A DNA stretch of 64,000 nucleotides from contig OW028579.1 of assembly GCA_932294295.1 (NCBI GenBank), forward strand, positions 35,222,362-35,286,361, written 5' to 3'. Positions 22,281 through 35,552 of this stretch are shown one piece after another. The position numbers and the translations under genes are program-made. The stretch's first letter is position 1. Every line of letters begins with the position of its first letter. Below the pieces are notes generated by a model that was not told the DNA's origin, did not search any database, and saw nothing but the letters and a program-made list of their open reading frames with translations. The stretch is from Alitta virens. Its lineage: Eukaryota; Annelida; Polychaeta; Phyllodocida; Nereididae.

Positions 22281-25200
22281 AGTAAGACCTAGTAGTCCCT
22301 GACACGTTTGTGTCATGTAGGAGTTCAACTGACTAACACCTTGAGTTGCTGTCCTGCAGGCCCTGGGACCTATTATCTTGCAAATGACCTTGTACTGTGT
22401 AGGACACCATTTTATTTCCATCAGGCCCTTGCCATCAATTCTTGTTAACTAACACAGTTGGACATGCCTAGGATTGGCCCTTTCTTCAGGCAACATCATT
22501 TCAGCATAGAGCCCTATTACAGTCTGAGCCTGTTAAAGACTGAAGCCCCTACCTACCACAATAGAGACTTTGTACACTGAAATTATGCACTGAAATTGTT
22601 GCTATTATCCACCAAGAAAGGGCAAGGACGTGTATAAGGCAAATTATTTTGATTCCTTGCCTCAAAATTGTCCTACTTAGACAAGATGAAGCTTTGGAAA
22701 CCATAGCCTTGATGGCGCCAGCAAATAAGCATGATTGTTCTTTATATTACCACACCACTGCAAAGTGTGTGTTGTTGGTCCCTCAATGCAATACCTTCTT
22801 GTGTTGCCCATAATACATATAGGTCAACTAAAATGTTTGGTAAAATAACAAAATAGGTATCCTGCGAAAGGAATATGTCCGTAAACATGATGCATTGCTA
22901 TAGCGTTGAGTGACTTTATTATATTTTTTCTTCCGTCTATGTACTTATCATTTTGCCGCATGAGCTTCTACAATATGCATCTCCTATTAAGGACTACCAT
23001 TTAATAATTCAAATGTATGGTAGCCAGGCGCTTTATAACATCGTAAAGTTAAATGTTTCCTACCATTTTCGTGTTCTAAGGTTAAGGTAGGACAGACCTA
23101 TACACAATGTGAGGGCATAGGAAATTCCATTACTAGACAGATTTATGTTTGTTGACAGTTTGACTCTGCGGGGATGTTTCAGCCCTAAAAAGAAACTGGA
23201 TACGACCTGACCCTTGCAAAACACCAAGGGAACAGAACAGAGTATAGCCAGAAGCAATACTGCACCAGGACAACCTACAGGAGAACCATGAAACAAACGC
23301 GACACAAATGACCGGTGGATGGACTAACCACCGAACGACATTTGAACAACGGCTGGATTGACCGTATAATTGCAGTTTTTAGTGGACGCTTTTGCAAGTG
23401 GCCTTTTCCTCTTTGTATTCTGGCTTGAGATCAATATAGGGTGGTGAACCCGCCATCATTTGAGCCCATACATCTGGCACTAAGTGGGTTGGGACAGTCC
23501 ATACTGATAAATCCCCCAGAGTTAACCTAATCAAGCCAATGTGTCATCTATAAGGCCAAAGGATTGATTTGTATATTCTACTGACTGTGTATGCTGATTC
23601 CAGGAAGGAAAATCTACTTGAGCAGAATGTCTGGTCGTCCAAAATTTACTTTGTCCAAGTTTCTCGGATTTAATGCAGTGCAGTTCTTGTAAGGTTTCTC
23701 CTGAATTTTGGGAGCAATGGGTTAAAATTGCCTAAAAGCTCTTCTGCCCTTGAAGGGCATTCTGAAGTGTACTGTGCCTGTTCATGTTACAGAATTCCCC
23801 TGAATGCCATGTAGGCCTATGGGATACAGTAAGATAATAGGACTAACATAGCGTGAATAATGCTGAACAGCATGTTGTAAAATCACATTTCTCAGGATAG
23901 AATAATGCCACCCATTGTAACAGTAACCCAGTGAAGCAAGGCTTCTGAGAAGTTCTGCTTTTTCCTAAGTGATGCTTCTGAGAAGTTTTGCTTTTCCATT
24001 ATTTTCCTCCATATAGCAACTCTCCACTTGTGGTAAATTAGAATCCTCATCTGGAACAAGCTCTAAATTAGAGTAGCCGGATTACTACACGACCTGGCAG
24101 CTTTTCAAGCTTTGGTCAGCACAAAGCTCAAAGTGGCCAACGTCTTTGTTGGTCCATTCCAGTGTCTGGATCGTGCTGGCCTCTGTGGCACTCTGTGGCA
24201 GGCTTTTATCCTTTGATAGACTACGTGTGAAAAGTCTTGTGTGACGTCATTGGGATTGTGACGTCATCAAATGGCATGGTAATCATTATTGGTTGTGTTC
24301 AAATTCTCTTTTACCACCTAGAACTGAAAAACATCGTGTCCTCATTGATACTCTAAACTAGTTTGAAATCATTCATTTTTCCAGACGCCGGATACAGAAA
24401 AACATGCAGCCGTGGATGTAAATGTACACTATTTGTCATTGACAATGTTTTCTATTCTGGTGAAGCTAGAGTGCTTCAGGTGGCAGTTGCAAAATCGATA
24501 ACTCAAGAACTCTGCATACATATTGTTATGACACTGCCTGTAAAATCTTGTGCCTCAAACTACATTGTAAAGTGTGTGGGTGCAGATGTATGGCAAGAGC
24601 TTGCATCTGCACAGTTGATGTCATTTTGTATGTAGCATGCCCCAAAAAGTTCAGACAGTTATCCATGAAATGGCTGCTTCGCAATATACATCAGGCTCCT
24701 TTTCACTGCGGGCGACAGCGCTTCTCTTCAGCACTTGGCCTTTTTTTCACGCGCTTTACATTCTCTACATCCTGGGCGTATATTTCTCATAAATAAGGTG
24801 ACGACCTGGAGCGAAGAGGTCCTGTAGCCAGCTGTGCACATCCACGGTATCCTTTGATGGGAGTTGCTGAGCATGATTAAGCAGCCGACTAACATTAGCT
24901 CGGCTGTCACCTTCCATTCGCAGTCTTACAGGATTGGTCCTTCACAAGACTCCGCCGCAGAGGCTACCCGCTTCGGGCTTCCACCCATAATTGGATTGTT
25001 ACATAGCCATGCTCTGTACATTTGTCCGACTGGATGGTTCCTTTGATTGAATTCTGCCATGAGTCCAGCCACTGTTGGTCTTGCGGGGTGTATGGATTAC
25101 TGTGAACGATGACCGCTTTGGGTCTGGTGTTAAGACTACGCTTTCGGCATTGCAGTGACCCAAATTGATCACCCTTGATGGGATTTTTACCCCACTTCTT

Positions 25201-27137
25201 TTGTTATTCGTCACGCAGATTTAGTAGAGAAGGTATAGATTGCTCATTTACTGAGCGTCTAACTGAGAGATGATATAGTGACTATGCTCAGTATCGTTTA
25301 CCTAGACTAGTATTTATATGTAGCAGGTACTATGAGATGTAGTTTTACATTGTACCTGGCAATGCCTTGTACAACATAATTCAGTTTTATGTACTTTTTG
25401 TAAGCATTCTACACATGTGCTGTCATCTTTTTTTCATGTGTTTCGATTCACATCAGCCCTTTTTTTTGCCATCTTCTTTTTTCCTTCTTACCGCTCTCAT
25501 TTCGTTAGTTACAAATGTAGTTGCCGACGAAATTCATTGCAATTGGCTTGAAACACATATGCAAGGAGTTTTTATAACGAGTTTACTTACTTATATGTTT
25601 AGAACAGTACACAGCAATAAGATAAACATCAGTAATTCGATAAGGTTTTTCTGAAACTATCCTATCTGTACAAACCAAACTAAAGCATTACTACATTTTG
25701 AATGTTAGAAGAATCAATCACAACTTCCCCCTTAACAACGTTGGACTCCTTCCGAATCACTGCCAACCATTACTTTTGAATGAGTGAATGCATGTCTCTT
25801 CAAATCACGTTCATTTTATTCTCAACAGTATTACAGAAGCTGTTGACTTAATTTGACACCATTTACTGCACTTCTTACAGGAGTTGCCTCCTCGGACCAT
25901 TCTATCTTACCCTGATTGGCTTGCAATGGAAATGCACCACTTTAGGGTCAATCATTTACCCTCAAGGGTTGTGCCTTCCACCCTTTTGACCTTGATAAAT
26001 TCCTTCTGGCCTTCCAGGCACTAGCATCTCTCCAGACATCTCTGCAACATCCATAAATGTTCTTCTGGCTCCCCAGCTGCTATGGCTCATTCAGAGAACA
26101 ATACACTCCACGCCACGACTCTATTCAACTGGCAACCTCACCTCAACCCCTTTGGCAACCTATTTGGCTTCCCTCCACTGTTGCTGCTGCTTCTCCAGAG
26201 GAAAGGGGCACCCCAGTACCCCTCTGGGGGTGATTAAGGCACTATGCCAATGCAACTCTCTGGTTCATTCCTCTTATCACCCCATGCACACCTCACCACA
26301 GCCGCCACTTCTTGCTCTTAATTAATTTTAACTTCATTACTTCCCTGTTAAACCATTGTTTCCCCTTGATTAACTCATTTACTGACCAACACGGCACTTC
26401 GTTAGCCTTATTAAGTCTGCCTGCCAAGTTGCACTGTGGTTGTAGTGGTTTTGTCAAGACATGAGAAGTCCCGAATATATGGCATATTCTGGCTGATTAG
26501 TTGTACTTCGGCTCAATGGAATATAGATGTATTTGCCTAGTATGGAAACATTTGTTGGTTTAAACCTAAAACCTTGTAGCACTGGTAAATGGTGGAATCT
26601 AAAAAGAAAAAAAAAACTATAGATTTTTTTTATTGCTGAACACACTGGCTGTCATATGCCTGATCAGCTCTTCATTGCATCTGCCGCTGACAATTCAACA
26701 GCTCGGCTCAGTATTATTGACATAACAGTGTTTATAAAAGAGAAGTCTAGATACATTTATACAAATGAGGGATTTGGTGCACCCAACCGAGCTTTGTATG
26801 TCTGGCCTTATTGCTCTATGAAGTTTATTTGTCACAAAACATTGCATGCCAAGTACTATAAGTCTATAACCCCATCCTGAGCACACAGCTATAAAGTATA
26901 AATATACTTTTTGTCTTTGTTTTCCTTTTTATATTGTTTATTTAGCCAAGTTTTTATTGTTTGACATTTTACTACTATTAGCTCATTACAACATATAGCT
27001 ACTTGTGGCACCAATGGCCTTTTTGGTTAGACTAATTACTTAGGATATGGATTTTGACAATTTCATCATTTATTCATAACTCTTGACTGCTCAAATTGGA
27101 TTTTAAACAGTGTGATTCATCCCTGCTCTAACTACAG
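22281..27137. other. non-coding with a CRE pair and a GC-richer patch
   Basis: Holds a 33-bp tandem duplication (GCTTCTGAGAAGTT at 23941 and 23974) and two perfect CREs (24242-24249 and 24259-24266). A GC-richer stretch at about 24690-25210 looks unlike its surroundings and may be a decayed element, but it has no frame I can assign. Confidence 0.5.
24242..24266. promoter_or_regulatory. paired CRE palindromes
   Basis: TGACGTCA at 24242-24249 and 24259-24266, start to start 17 bp. Perfect CREB/ATF-type sites; function unknown. Confidence 0.35.
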
Positions 27138-27370
27138 TTAAGCCCCGTTCCCACATAGTTTCTCGTAGTCAACTCGTAGTATTACGTAACGGCCAAAATT
27201 CGAGGAGTTGGCGACGAATTCTGGCGGAAAAAGTGACTCGGCGGGTTACTCGCCGAGTTACTCGGCGGGTTCGGCGGGTGACTCGGCGGGTGACTCGCCG
27301 AGTTGTAGGAGTGACTCGCCGGGTGAAGCAAGGTGTCTACGACAGCGACGAGTCACCCATCGAATGATAG

Positions 27371-27520
27371 GCCGACGCCAGCCTACCTGCATTCTCAGAT
27401 GCATATCTCGCTTAATATTTGGTCTATTTTCGATCCGAAAAAACCTATGGAGTCACTATGAATTATACTACAAAACAATCTTTATTTGACGAAATTCGGA
27501 CTAATATTAAGGGAGCAGTA
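27371..27520 (+). repeat. internal 150-bp unit 1
   Basis: Starts GCCGACGCCAGCC, contains ATCTCGCTTAATATTTGGTC and TTTATTTGACGAAA, and ends GGGAGCAGTAGC. The same unit is found twice in tandem at 28129-28427. Confidence 0.85.
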
Positions 27521-28128
27521 GCTTTTTAAAGAAGCGCTCAGCTTTCTGCATTAATACAGTCTGGGCGCGGACGCTTCAGGGAGCACCAGTATAAGTAAAT
27601 TAAATATAGCAAATAAAATCACAGATCAAATCACAAATACTAATTACAATATCAATATTAGATTTAAATTTTACAAAATATACACAAATTTATACTGATC
27701 ATAATATCACAATAAGATTCAAATTAACACAAAAAGATAAGAAAGTTATACAAATATAATCATTGCCTGGTAATTACAATAAAATATATTGCTTTTAATT
27801 AATGAAAGCAATTACATATTTTTGTAATTGTGAATGACAATCAAGACAATGTCATATTACTGTGTCATCTTTGAACAAACCATGAAATGACAGGTCAAAG
27901 AACCCCAATTTAGGCAATTAGGCAATTGACACATGTATTGAAGTTGCTGTATTCTCTACACCCATTCTTTGTATCATTCAAAATGCTAATAGCAATTGAC
28001 ATAACAGTCATGGCAGTTGGCAGAATGAGTAGAAATGAATTGCAATAAAGCTCATCCAAACAATGTATATAAAATGGTCAAAAATATTGACTACACCATT
28101 CAAGTCAGGGCCATACACAGAGCACCTT
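27521..28128. other. AT-rich spacer inside the ACTCG element
   Basis: Separates unit 1 from units 2 and 3. Its first 80 bases are GC-richer and the rest is very AT-rich. It could be a nested insertion, but no clear termini were found. Confidence 0.45.
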
Positions 28129-28427
28129 GCCGCCGCCAGACTACCTGCCTTCTCAGACAAATATCTCGCTTAATATTTGGTCTATTTTCAATCTGAAAAT
28201 CTGTGTGGAATAAGTATGAACTCGACTATAATTCAATATTTATTTGACGAAAATCGGAATAATATAAATGGAGCAGCAGCCGCCGCCAGACAACCGCCTT
28301 CTCAGACGAATATCTCGCTTAATATTTGGTCTATTGTCAATCCGAAAATACCTATGGAGTCACTATGAATTATACTACAAAACAATCTTTATTTGACGAA
28401 AATCGGACTAATATTATAGGAGCAGCG
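28129..28427 (+). repeat. internal 150-bp units 2 and 3, tandem
   Basis: Units at 28129-28278 and 28279-28427, each starting GCCGCCGCCAGAC. Unit 3 is closer to unit 1 than to unit 2 in the CCTATGGAGTCACTATG segment. Confidence 0.85.
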
Positions 28428-29019
28428 GCCTTTTATATTATATACGACCCCCTACGCTGATGATGCATGTACTAAAGGTGGAACTCGACGAGTTACTCGG
28501 CGAGTTACTCCTACAACTCGGTGAGTTACTCCTACAACTCGCCGAGTTACTCCTCGCACTCCTGAACATCCCCCCTGAGTGTAATACGAGTGAAATTAGC
28601 GCCGAGTAACTCGCCGAGTTCGAGGAGTAACTCGGCGAGTTCGAGGAGTAACTCGGCGAGTTCGAGGAGTAACTCGGCGAGTCATGGCCGAGTTTTTGGA
28701 CTCCTGGATAATTCGCCGAGTGTGCCGTGCAGCGCGGCATACTCGGGATACTCGGCATTCTCGGCTCCAAATCTCACGAGTTCGCTATGAGTCAGAGGAG
28801 TTTCTCGCCGAACATCTCTCGAGTGCGAGGAGTAATCGCAGAGTTTAGTACGAATTGGGCCCGAGAGGCGTGTTACGTAATACTACGAGTTGACTACGAG
28901 AAACTCGGCTATGTGGGAACGGGGCTTTAGGATATAAATGATTTAGAATTTATTACAGTTAGAGACCTGCATGTACATCCAGTTAATGAGTAAAAAGAGC
29001 ATATAATGTATCCTATGCC

Positions 29020-29497
29020 TATGCATATTTACCCCATAGGTGAAAGATTGCACTCACCTTAGCACAGACACAGAAGGTGTATTTTTAGGAATTTAAATAA
29101 AAAATTGACAAAGTGACCTTTTTTTTCTTCTACCTTTATTTTAATGATTGTAATATTTTCATCTGTGGTCTTAACCAATTGCACCCCTCAGAAGTATATA
29201 TGTGGCCAAATGGTTACACAGCCAGCTTCTTAAGCACGGGGTCTTGACGCACAGATTCGAAGCTTACTATTTAATACTAATGTCTTAGGTTTCAATGCTA
29301 CTTAGTCAGCTTAAACGACCAGCTGCCAGAGGCAGATGTAATGATGAGATGGCGAGGCTTGGAGTCAAAATGAATCCAAAATGTACACGTTTACCCGATG
29401 GGTGCATGGGTCCTTTATTTGTCTCAGCATATACACCCAGTGAAAGGCACCTCCAATTTAATGTCTCATGCGATCGACATTGTTTATTCATGATTCA
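29020..29497 (-). mobile_element. SINE-B fragments
   Basis: A weak fragment at about 29020-29080 (TTTACCCCATAGGTGAAAG, CTTAGCACAGACAC) is followed by a better copy at about 29290-29497. The better copy has the alternative 3' block CAGCTGCCAGAGGCAGATG and then GGCTTGGAGTC and GTCTCAGCATA. The tRNA-like head is missing. Confidence 0.6.
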
Positions 29498-32394
29498 CCT
29501 AGATGTAGAAAATGGTTTATTGATTGTTTCCTTGGGTAAAAGCAGGGATTATTGTTAAGTCAAATCCTTTTGTTATTATCATTTAGAATACAATAGTGCA
29601 AAGCCCTGTATTTTGTGTTATTTGAGCGGGATGAGCAGCAGCCTATATACTGGGGCATATATATATATGCTTGACACATCTAATTGGCTTCCGTTCCCAG
29701 ATAAATCCTAAATCTTGAGGCCACAGGCTGGGAGCCCTACAGGGAATCTAGTGATACAGGCCAATAAATAAGCTGCTCACATTTGAGTTTGGTTAGATTC
29801 TAAGCTCCCCACAATGATGGACAAAAAGCAATTGGTTGTAGAGGGGATCCCAGCCTTACTCCATCTTACTTTGAGTTAGAAAGCCCTGTGTGTAGGAGGG
29901 GGGCACTTGTGGGTTTTTCCTAATTCCAATACCTCATCAAGAATTCCCTTTTAACGCCTAGATTCAATATTGGCCATGGGTTTTGTAATGTATATTGATT
30001 TTGTGTAAAGTAACATAAAATTTGCTCGTTTATGGGCGCGTCGAAAATTTTGTTGCCGACGGGTTGCGATTGACGCCCCTTGGAATTTCCAAATTCTGTA
30101 AAGTCGGTCATTTAAAGGCGGGGAGAAAACGACTTTATATCCTGCCAATTACAAACAGTGACAGTTATAAAGTTTGTAAAAACACTTTACTTTCATGACA
30201 TACTTTCCAACTTTTGGACATCTCCTTGTTTTAGTGCGATGCAAAGTTTCGTCTGTGTGATGGGACGCTCTCTGGAACTATCCGATGCCATCCCTCCTGA
30301 GACATGCATCCAGAATAGATAGGTTAGGCTGAAATACACAAATATTCCAGGGAAAATACACACACTCCTATATTTGCATTGGCCAACAGCACTATGATGT
30401 TGTGTTTTGCCAAACGTATTCATGAGCAAATAGACTAGGTCTGCAGCGTGCTTAACCATTGAATAACAAAGAATAGAGATTATTTATTTATCTCTCAATT
30501 GCCATGAGGAAATTCAACAGGATTTGATTGGTTATTAGTCTCTAACAAAGGAGTCCCTTAAATATGATACATTTCGTCCCAAATATGTCAATTTTGAAAT
30601 TTTTGTTAATTCACGGTAGAGAGTTGAATACTTTGGCACCAAAGTGCAATGGTATTCAGTTGAAATGTAATTCATGCACAGTTTTCGTATTATAAATCAG
30701 GCCCAGAACTGTCTTTGATGCATGTATTTCCATCTAAGGAGCTTACTAGTAGGCCCCCTGATTTGTTACAATTCATATCATCCGCAGAATTGATCACATT
30801 GTTAGTTGTATGAATAACATTGCCTACCATATTATGTCTATCAACAGACAGCCTTGCAAGATGGCAAAATGCAATTTGCAGGTGCCATTTGTCAGTCGTG
30901 TTCAGCGGTGACCACATTTACGCCTTCCATTTCCGGATTGCGAACCCCCCTCCTTCGGTCCAAGAAACGAAGCAACGTGGCAGTCGCTTGAGTGACACTG
31001 CTCATTCTGCATGGGCTTAGGGCTTCATTCACAAACTCACTTAGCAGCTTTTGCCTTCAGCCCCAAGGTGCTCCACTGTGACCAGCATTTCATGTGTCAG
31101 ATAACGAGTGGGGATAGAGAGCAGCAAATGTGTGGGGATGTCCTCTAGCCCGAAAGGTGGACGGGTGACATCAACTGTAGAATCCTTCCCTAACAGTCTA
31201 TAAACTGTATTGTGTTTTGGAGATTGGAATGATAGCAACATGAAAGTTCTTCTGGGATATAAAACTTCGGGATTTCAAACTGAAATTTGCATTTTATCCT
31301 ATTGATAATGTTCAGTTTAAGCATGACTTTGTTATTACGGCAGTCAACAAACTCGTCATAGTTTGGTGGCTGACACTATATTTGGCAGAGTAGGTGACCC
31401 ATTGGCAAGTAATCTGTTTTCTTTGGTGGGTCAATGGCGATTCTTGAACACAATGCTTACCAAAACATGCACGCGAAGGACCTGCTGGTAGTGACAGGCA
31501 ACGGCTTGTCTTCCTTTACTCTCCCTTCTTTTTTGATGCTAAACAAACTGCGAAGCAATCACACTGGCCTCTTGTTGTTCATTTTCTGTTGTTAGCTAGT
31601 TTCTTTTCGTCTACTGTATCTGGGTACACATTCACATTGCTCGTCAAGTTGTGTGAAATGGGAAAACAGCTTTGTTCTGGGTGTATCAAAGTGTTCTGCT
31701 CACGAGGACGTTTTCAATGAGGGTGAAATGAACTGTGGACTTCTTGTCGTGTAACTCAAACCGGCTTTTTTTTCTTCTTTATTCTTGAGCAAGTGGCAGC
31801 AACTAAAATGCCTAGGCAGAAAGCAAAAATGAAGCAACAAATCGTAAAAGTAATGTGGCAAAAACCAAGACACTGAGAAAACTAAATAATGTTCTAGTAA
31901 ATAATTAAAACTCTCTCTTAAAAAGTCTACTAGAGTAGCTTATGTTGTAATTTGGTGTTGCAGTGGTCTAGCAGATCTATGATACAGGAATTAGTCTCAT
32001 GATAGCAGATGATATGGTGTGAGTTTTTATACTGATTCTAGACTAGGTGTTATGCAATAATCCCACATCATATATAGTTAGATTAAGCCCATCATCATAT
32101 ACCTTTTATGTACAAGGTATATTTGAAAAATTAATTGCTTTCAGAAAAAATAGTTCAAATTACCAGGCCTGACCCCCACATTGAGTTGCAATGCATTTTC
32201 CCCTAACCAACTATCACAGGCCCAATTGATTACATAGATCCCTGACATATATAACATTTTACTGCAGGAGGGTTGTTATGCCAACTACAATCAAACTACT
32301 CAGGATTACCCAGAAAAATCAGAGAGAAAATTCTGTATCGAACACAGGACTGGTCTACGGGTGACCCTCCGGCCATAATGTCAAATGTCTAAAG
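29498..32394. other. non-coding, nothing recognised
   Basis: AT-rich sequence. The frames seen have no recognisable family. A (TA)n run lies at about 29658-29668. Confidence 0.5.
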
Positions 32395-32714
32395 TCTCAA
32401 TGCTACTGGGTCTGAAGTTTAGTCAGCTTATATGACCAGCTGCCAAAGGCAGATGTTATGAAAAGATGATAAGGCTTGGAGTCCACACCATGTTACACAT
32501 TTACCCCCATGGGTTGGGTCTTTTACTTGCCTCAGCATAGACACAGAGTACAAGAAACTGCCAATTTAACGTCTCATGCAATCGACATCCGGCTGGGATG
32601 TAGCTCATGAAGAGTACTGGGGCCTGGGATTGAACCCGGGTCCAGGGACCTTCAGCAGAGCTGACCAATGTAAAATTTGCAGATGCCTTAATCATTAGGC
32701 CACCATGCTGCCCT
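32395..32714 (-). mobile_element. SINE-B, full length with alternative 3' block
   Basis: Minus strand. The tRNA-like head at about 32640-32714 has GGCCTAATGATTAAGGCATC (A box) and GGGTTCAATCCC (B box). The body contains TGAGACGTTAAATTGG, GCTGAGGCAAGTAAAAGACC and CATGTTACAC's complement. The 3' block CAGCTGCCAAAGGCAGATG matches the copy at 29290. Confidence 0.8.
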
Positions 32715-34430
32715 CATGCAAACTAAATCTAATTTTATTCATGAAAGTATTTAATTATCATGATATAGCTAAACTTCATCGTTATCAAAATATTAGATGG
32801 TAATGCATACTAAAGCCATAAGCATTTGTTGATTGTTTCTGTTATGGATTTTCTACTCCAAAAACCATCCATGCCAATGATGAAAAGAGCACATTTGAAT
32901 GCTGGTTGTGCTCCTGCCTGTACCATCTGATCTAGCTTAGAGCCATTTCCATTCGATCACAATCAATAGCTTGATTTATTAGGCAGACAGACTCAGTAAC
33001 TCTGGAGAGAAAAAACATCAACTACCTGTACATTAGCCATGCATAGACTATGAGCTATCACCATAATAGCCTGTGTAATAGGTCCCATTGAAGCTGGGTA
33101 TATTCCTCAGAGAAATACTCAAATCATGCTCCTGGCAGTGTTGGAAAATATTGAGCCATGCCATTTTTAAGTGTTTTTTTTCCTGCCCCTTTTTTCATGC
33201 ATGTTTTCTGGTCCACTCCAATGGCATTGCTGAATAGTGTGTCTAACGAGGCTTATGTATATAACCTCAAATTGCTGAATGACATAAAATGGTGCACTGA
33301 CTGACAACAGACTAACTAGACTGATTAATGAAATTACTAAGTTAAACTGCATGAGTCACGAATTGCACTAGTTTGTCAGGCATAGGATTTGAATATTAAT
33401 GAGTTAGCAAACTGAAGAATCAATATATTCTTATTACAGTTTTTTCTGCACTTTTCAGTTGTGTCTTGGATTCAGCATTTACACCAATATTTAAGTAGAT
33501 AAAAAACCAGGCACATTTGGTAAATGTGTAACCTGGCTGACCACCATACTTTTTTTTCATCTCATCATTACAACTGTCTCTTGTGACTAATGTAGTATCA
33601 TCCGACTGGTAATATAAGCTGCCTTAGCCTAAGCCCAATCACCAAGTGAGCAGCTGAGTAGTCTATAAGGTTTAGCAATAGTTTATGCATTTTCCAGATC
33701 ATCTGAAGGTCATTAATGAGGTCATTCACAACTGAAAGTCATTGCGAGTGCTGTTGATTTAGCGGTGCCTTGTATTCGGTGGCTATGCTGGGGCAATTGA
33801 TATACCCACCCATAAGCTTAGTGAGTTAGGCTGAACAATTATAGTAACATGGGGTATTTCAGATTCAATCCTTATTATCTCATCATTACTTCTGCTTAGG
33901 ATACTGGCCATATATATGAAAAAGCTTCACACCAGTAGCATTTATACAGTACATTACAACGCTAAGCATCTCAAACTTCAAAGACAATGCAGAAACTTCT
34001 TCGATCACTCAGACCATCGGCCAACCATAAACTTTGCATACAACATCAACTTTTATATGGCAGTCCTGCAGTTTTATTGCATTATCTCTTTCTACTTTCA
34101 ATTAGGATTGGAAGAAAGAGGGCTGGGGGAGAAACCAAACTCACTTTAGAGTTTCCATTGACTTTGCAATCTTTTCCCAATTAGACAATAACCAATGCAA
34201 ATAAGTTTCCGTTGCCAAAGAGGGAGCATAGTCTGCCAACTCCTCTGCTGTGTTGGATGAATATTGGATGAGTGGCAGACTCACTTTCCCCAGCATGAGA
34301 GAATGCAGTTAATGAGTTGTCTGATCCTGGGTCATTGTACCACTTCATATCCAGCCATTGTCTCTCCTTGTTTTTGTTTAATAGGAAGGATGTCATGGTG
34401 TGGTCGGCTAATGGCGAGATGGTGACTGCT
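32715..34430. other. non-coding, nothing recognised
   Basis: AT-rich. A weak SINE-B-like piece (TATGCTGGGGCAATTG ... CCCACCCATAAG) lies at about 33783-33818. Confidence 0.45.
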
Positions 34431-34618
34431 GGGGCGTGGGCCTAGCTCAGAGGTAGCGCTCTGGGCTTCCAACCGTTGGGTCCCGGGTTCTATTCCCGGT
34501 CTAGCCTAAGTTGGATGGTTGTGTCATCCTTCGTCTCATTGCCATGGTCTCTGCCTGTCCTAATTAGCCCAACTGGTGCAGAAATACAGGACATAAAGCC
34601 CTAATCACCCACCCACCG
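34431..34618 (+). mobile_element. SINE-A copy 1, full length
   Basis: A box TAGCTCAGAGG at 34443-34453 and B box GGTTCTATTCC at 34486-34496. The family body carries CTCATTGCCATGG, CCTGTCCTAATTAGCCC and GTGCAGAAATACAGGAC, and the tail is CACCCACCCACC. The 5' part is tRNA-derived and would be transcribed by Pol III. It lies about 100 bp upstream of a LINE fragment. Confidence 0.85.
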
Positions 34619-34719
34619 TAACAGTGAGCTAGAATTCACTAGTAATATCACAGTTGGTGCATATTCCAGTGTGACATTGGCAAGGATGTCTTACATGCGA
34701 TACCAAGAAGAAATTAATT

Positions 34720-35095
34720 CATAATATTATTGGTCTTTAAATGTCTGATGGGTCTTGCTTCAAGTTATTTGTCATGTCATTTCATATTATACAGGGATAT
34801 TGAAAGAGCATATGATTTAAGATCGTCTGTAGATAATAATGTTATGGTGCCATGTGTAAATGCCTCTGTGATGAAATGTTCTTTTTATATTAGCCATAAT
34901 GAGGCTGTTTTATGGAACAGTTAATGATGGCTGTTATTCTAAACGAAGTCTTAAGGATTTTCTATTTACAAGTTTTTTAATTTCTCATGGTTTATTGTAA
35001 ATATTATTTCTTGTTTTTTATTTTCAGCACCAATTGAAAAGCAGTTTTTACTGATATTGTATTGCTGATTAAATATATTCAATAAATTGAAAAAT
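34720..35095 (+). pseudogene. LINE reverse-transcriptase C-terminal fragment
   Basis: A frame at 34730-34924 reads FKCLMGLASSYLS ... YDLRS ... VPCVNASVMKCSF ... LWNS, the pattern found at the C-terminus of Jockey/CR1-type LINE ORF2 proteins. It stops right after WNS. A further piece (SKRSLKDFLF) appears in another frame at about 34940-34972, so the gene is broken by indels. The 3' end is AT-rich with AATAAATTG near 35080. Confidence 0.7.
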
Positions 35096-35497
35096 TATAA
35101 ATAGTTAGTTGAACATAATACCAAGAATATAATTGGTGGTCCCTTTAATATGGTGGTCTAATCGAAGGGCCTATTGATAAGTTTTACTGCATTAGCAAGT
35201 TTACTAGAGGTTTATGTTGAAGTTTTTATGAGCATAGGTTTTCATTTAGGAGCTCTAGATCAACCTGGCTCATACCATAAATGTTCAAGCGATTAAATTG
35301 AATTCTAGATTTCAACCCAGAACCTGTACAGTACATGTTTGCTTTATTAAGAACTTGAATCTGCATCGTATAATTGTTTATTAGAATCTTCTTGAATGCA
35401 GATATGTTAATACAGTCATCCATGATCTCAGTCTCTATGTAAACATGTAATTCCTCGTTTAAATTATTCCCAGCTCCCATGCCCTGGCAAAAATTCC

Positions 35498-35552
35498 GAT
35501 TTCAAACCCACGACCAACAAGACAGCTACCAAATACCTTCACCACTGGACCA
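35498..35552 (-). mobile_element. tRNA-like SINE head
   Basis: On the minus strand, TGGTCCAGTGGTGAAGG (complement of 35536-35552) and GGTTTGAAATC (complement of 35498-35508) form A- and B-box-like motifs. Confidence 0.5.

Larger units (their letters stand above)
27141..28926. mobile_element. ACTCG-rich DNA transposon, non-autonomous, PIF/Harbinger-like
   Basis: 1786 bp. Ends AGCCCCGTTCCCACATAG and its inverted copy; the match continues through TTTCTCGTAGTCAACTCG to TTACGTAAC, about 50 bp in total with one 5-nt indel. TTA flanks both ends (27138-27140 and 28927-28929), the duplication expected of PIF/Harbinger (TWA). The subterminal parts (27200-27360 and 28470-28860) are packed with ACTCG/CGAGT repeats. 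The interior has three copies of a 150-bp unit. No transposase frame is seen; the Ser- and Gly-rich frames here are repeat artefacts. Confidence 0.8.

Noticed and set aside
24363..24635. Cys-rich 90-residue frame after a TTTTTCCAG acceptor-like site
   Set aside because: No family resemblance and no matching donor; could be chance.
27208..28790. Ser/Gly/Asn-rich frames with apparent repeats
   Set aside because: Produced by ACTCG/CGAGT repeats of the transposon; composition follows the DNA repeat in all frames.
34440..34512. Possible genuine tRNA gene
   Set aside because: A and B boxes are present, but the same head with conserved non-tRNA body recurs elsewhere, so it is the SINE-A promoter.
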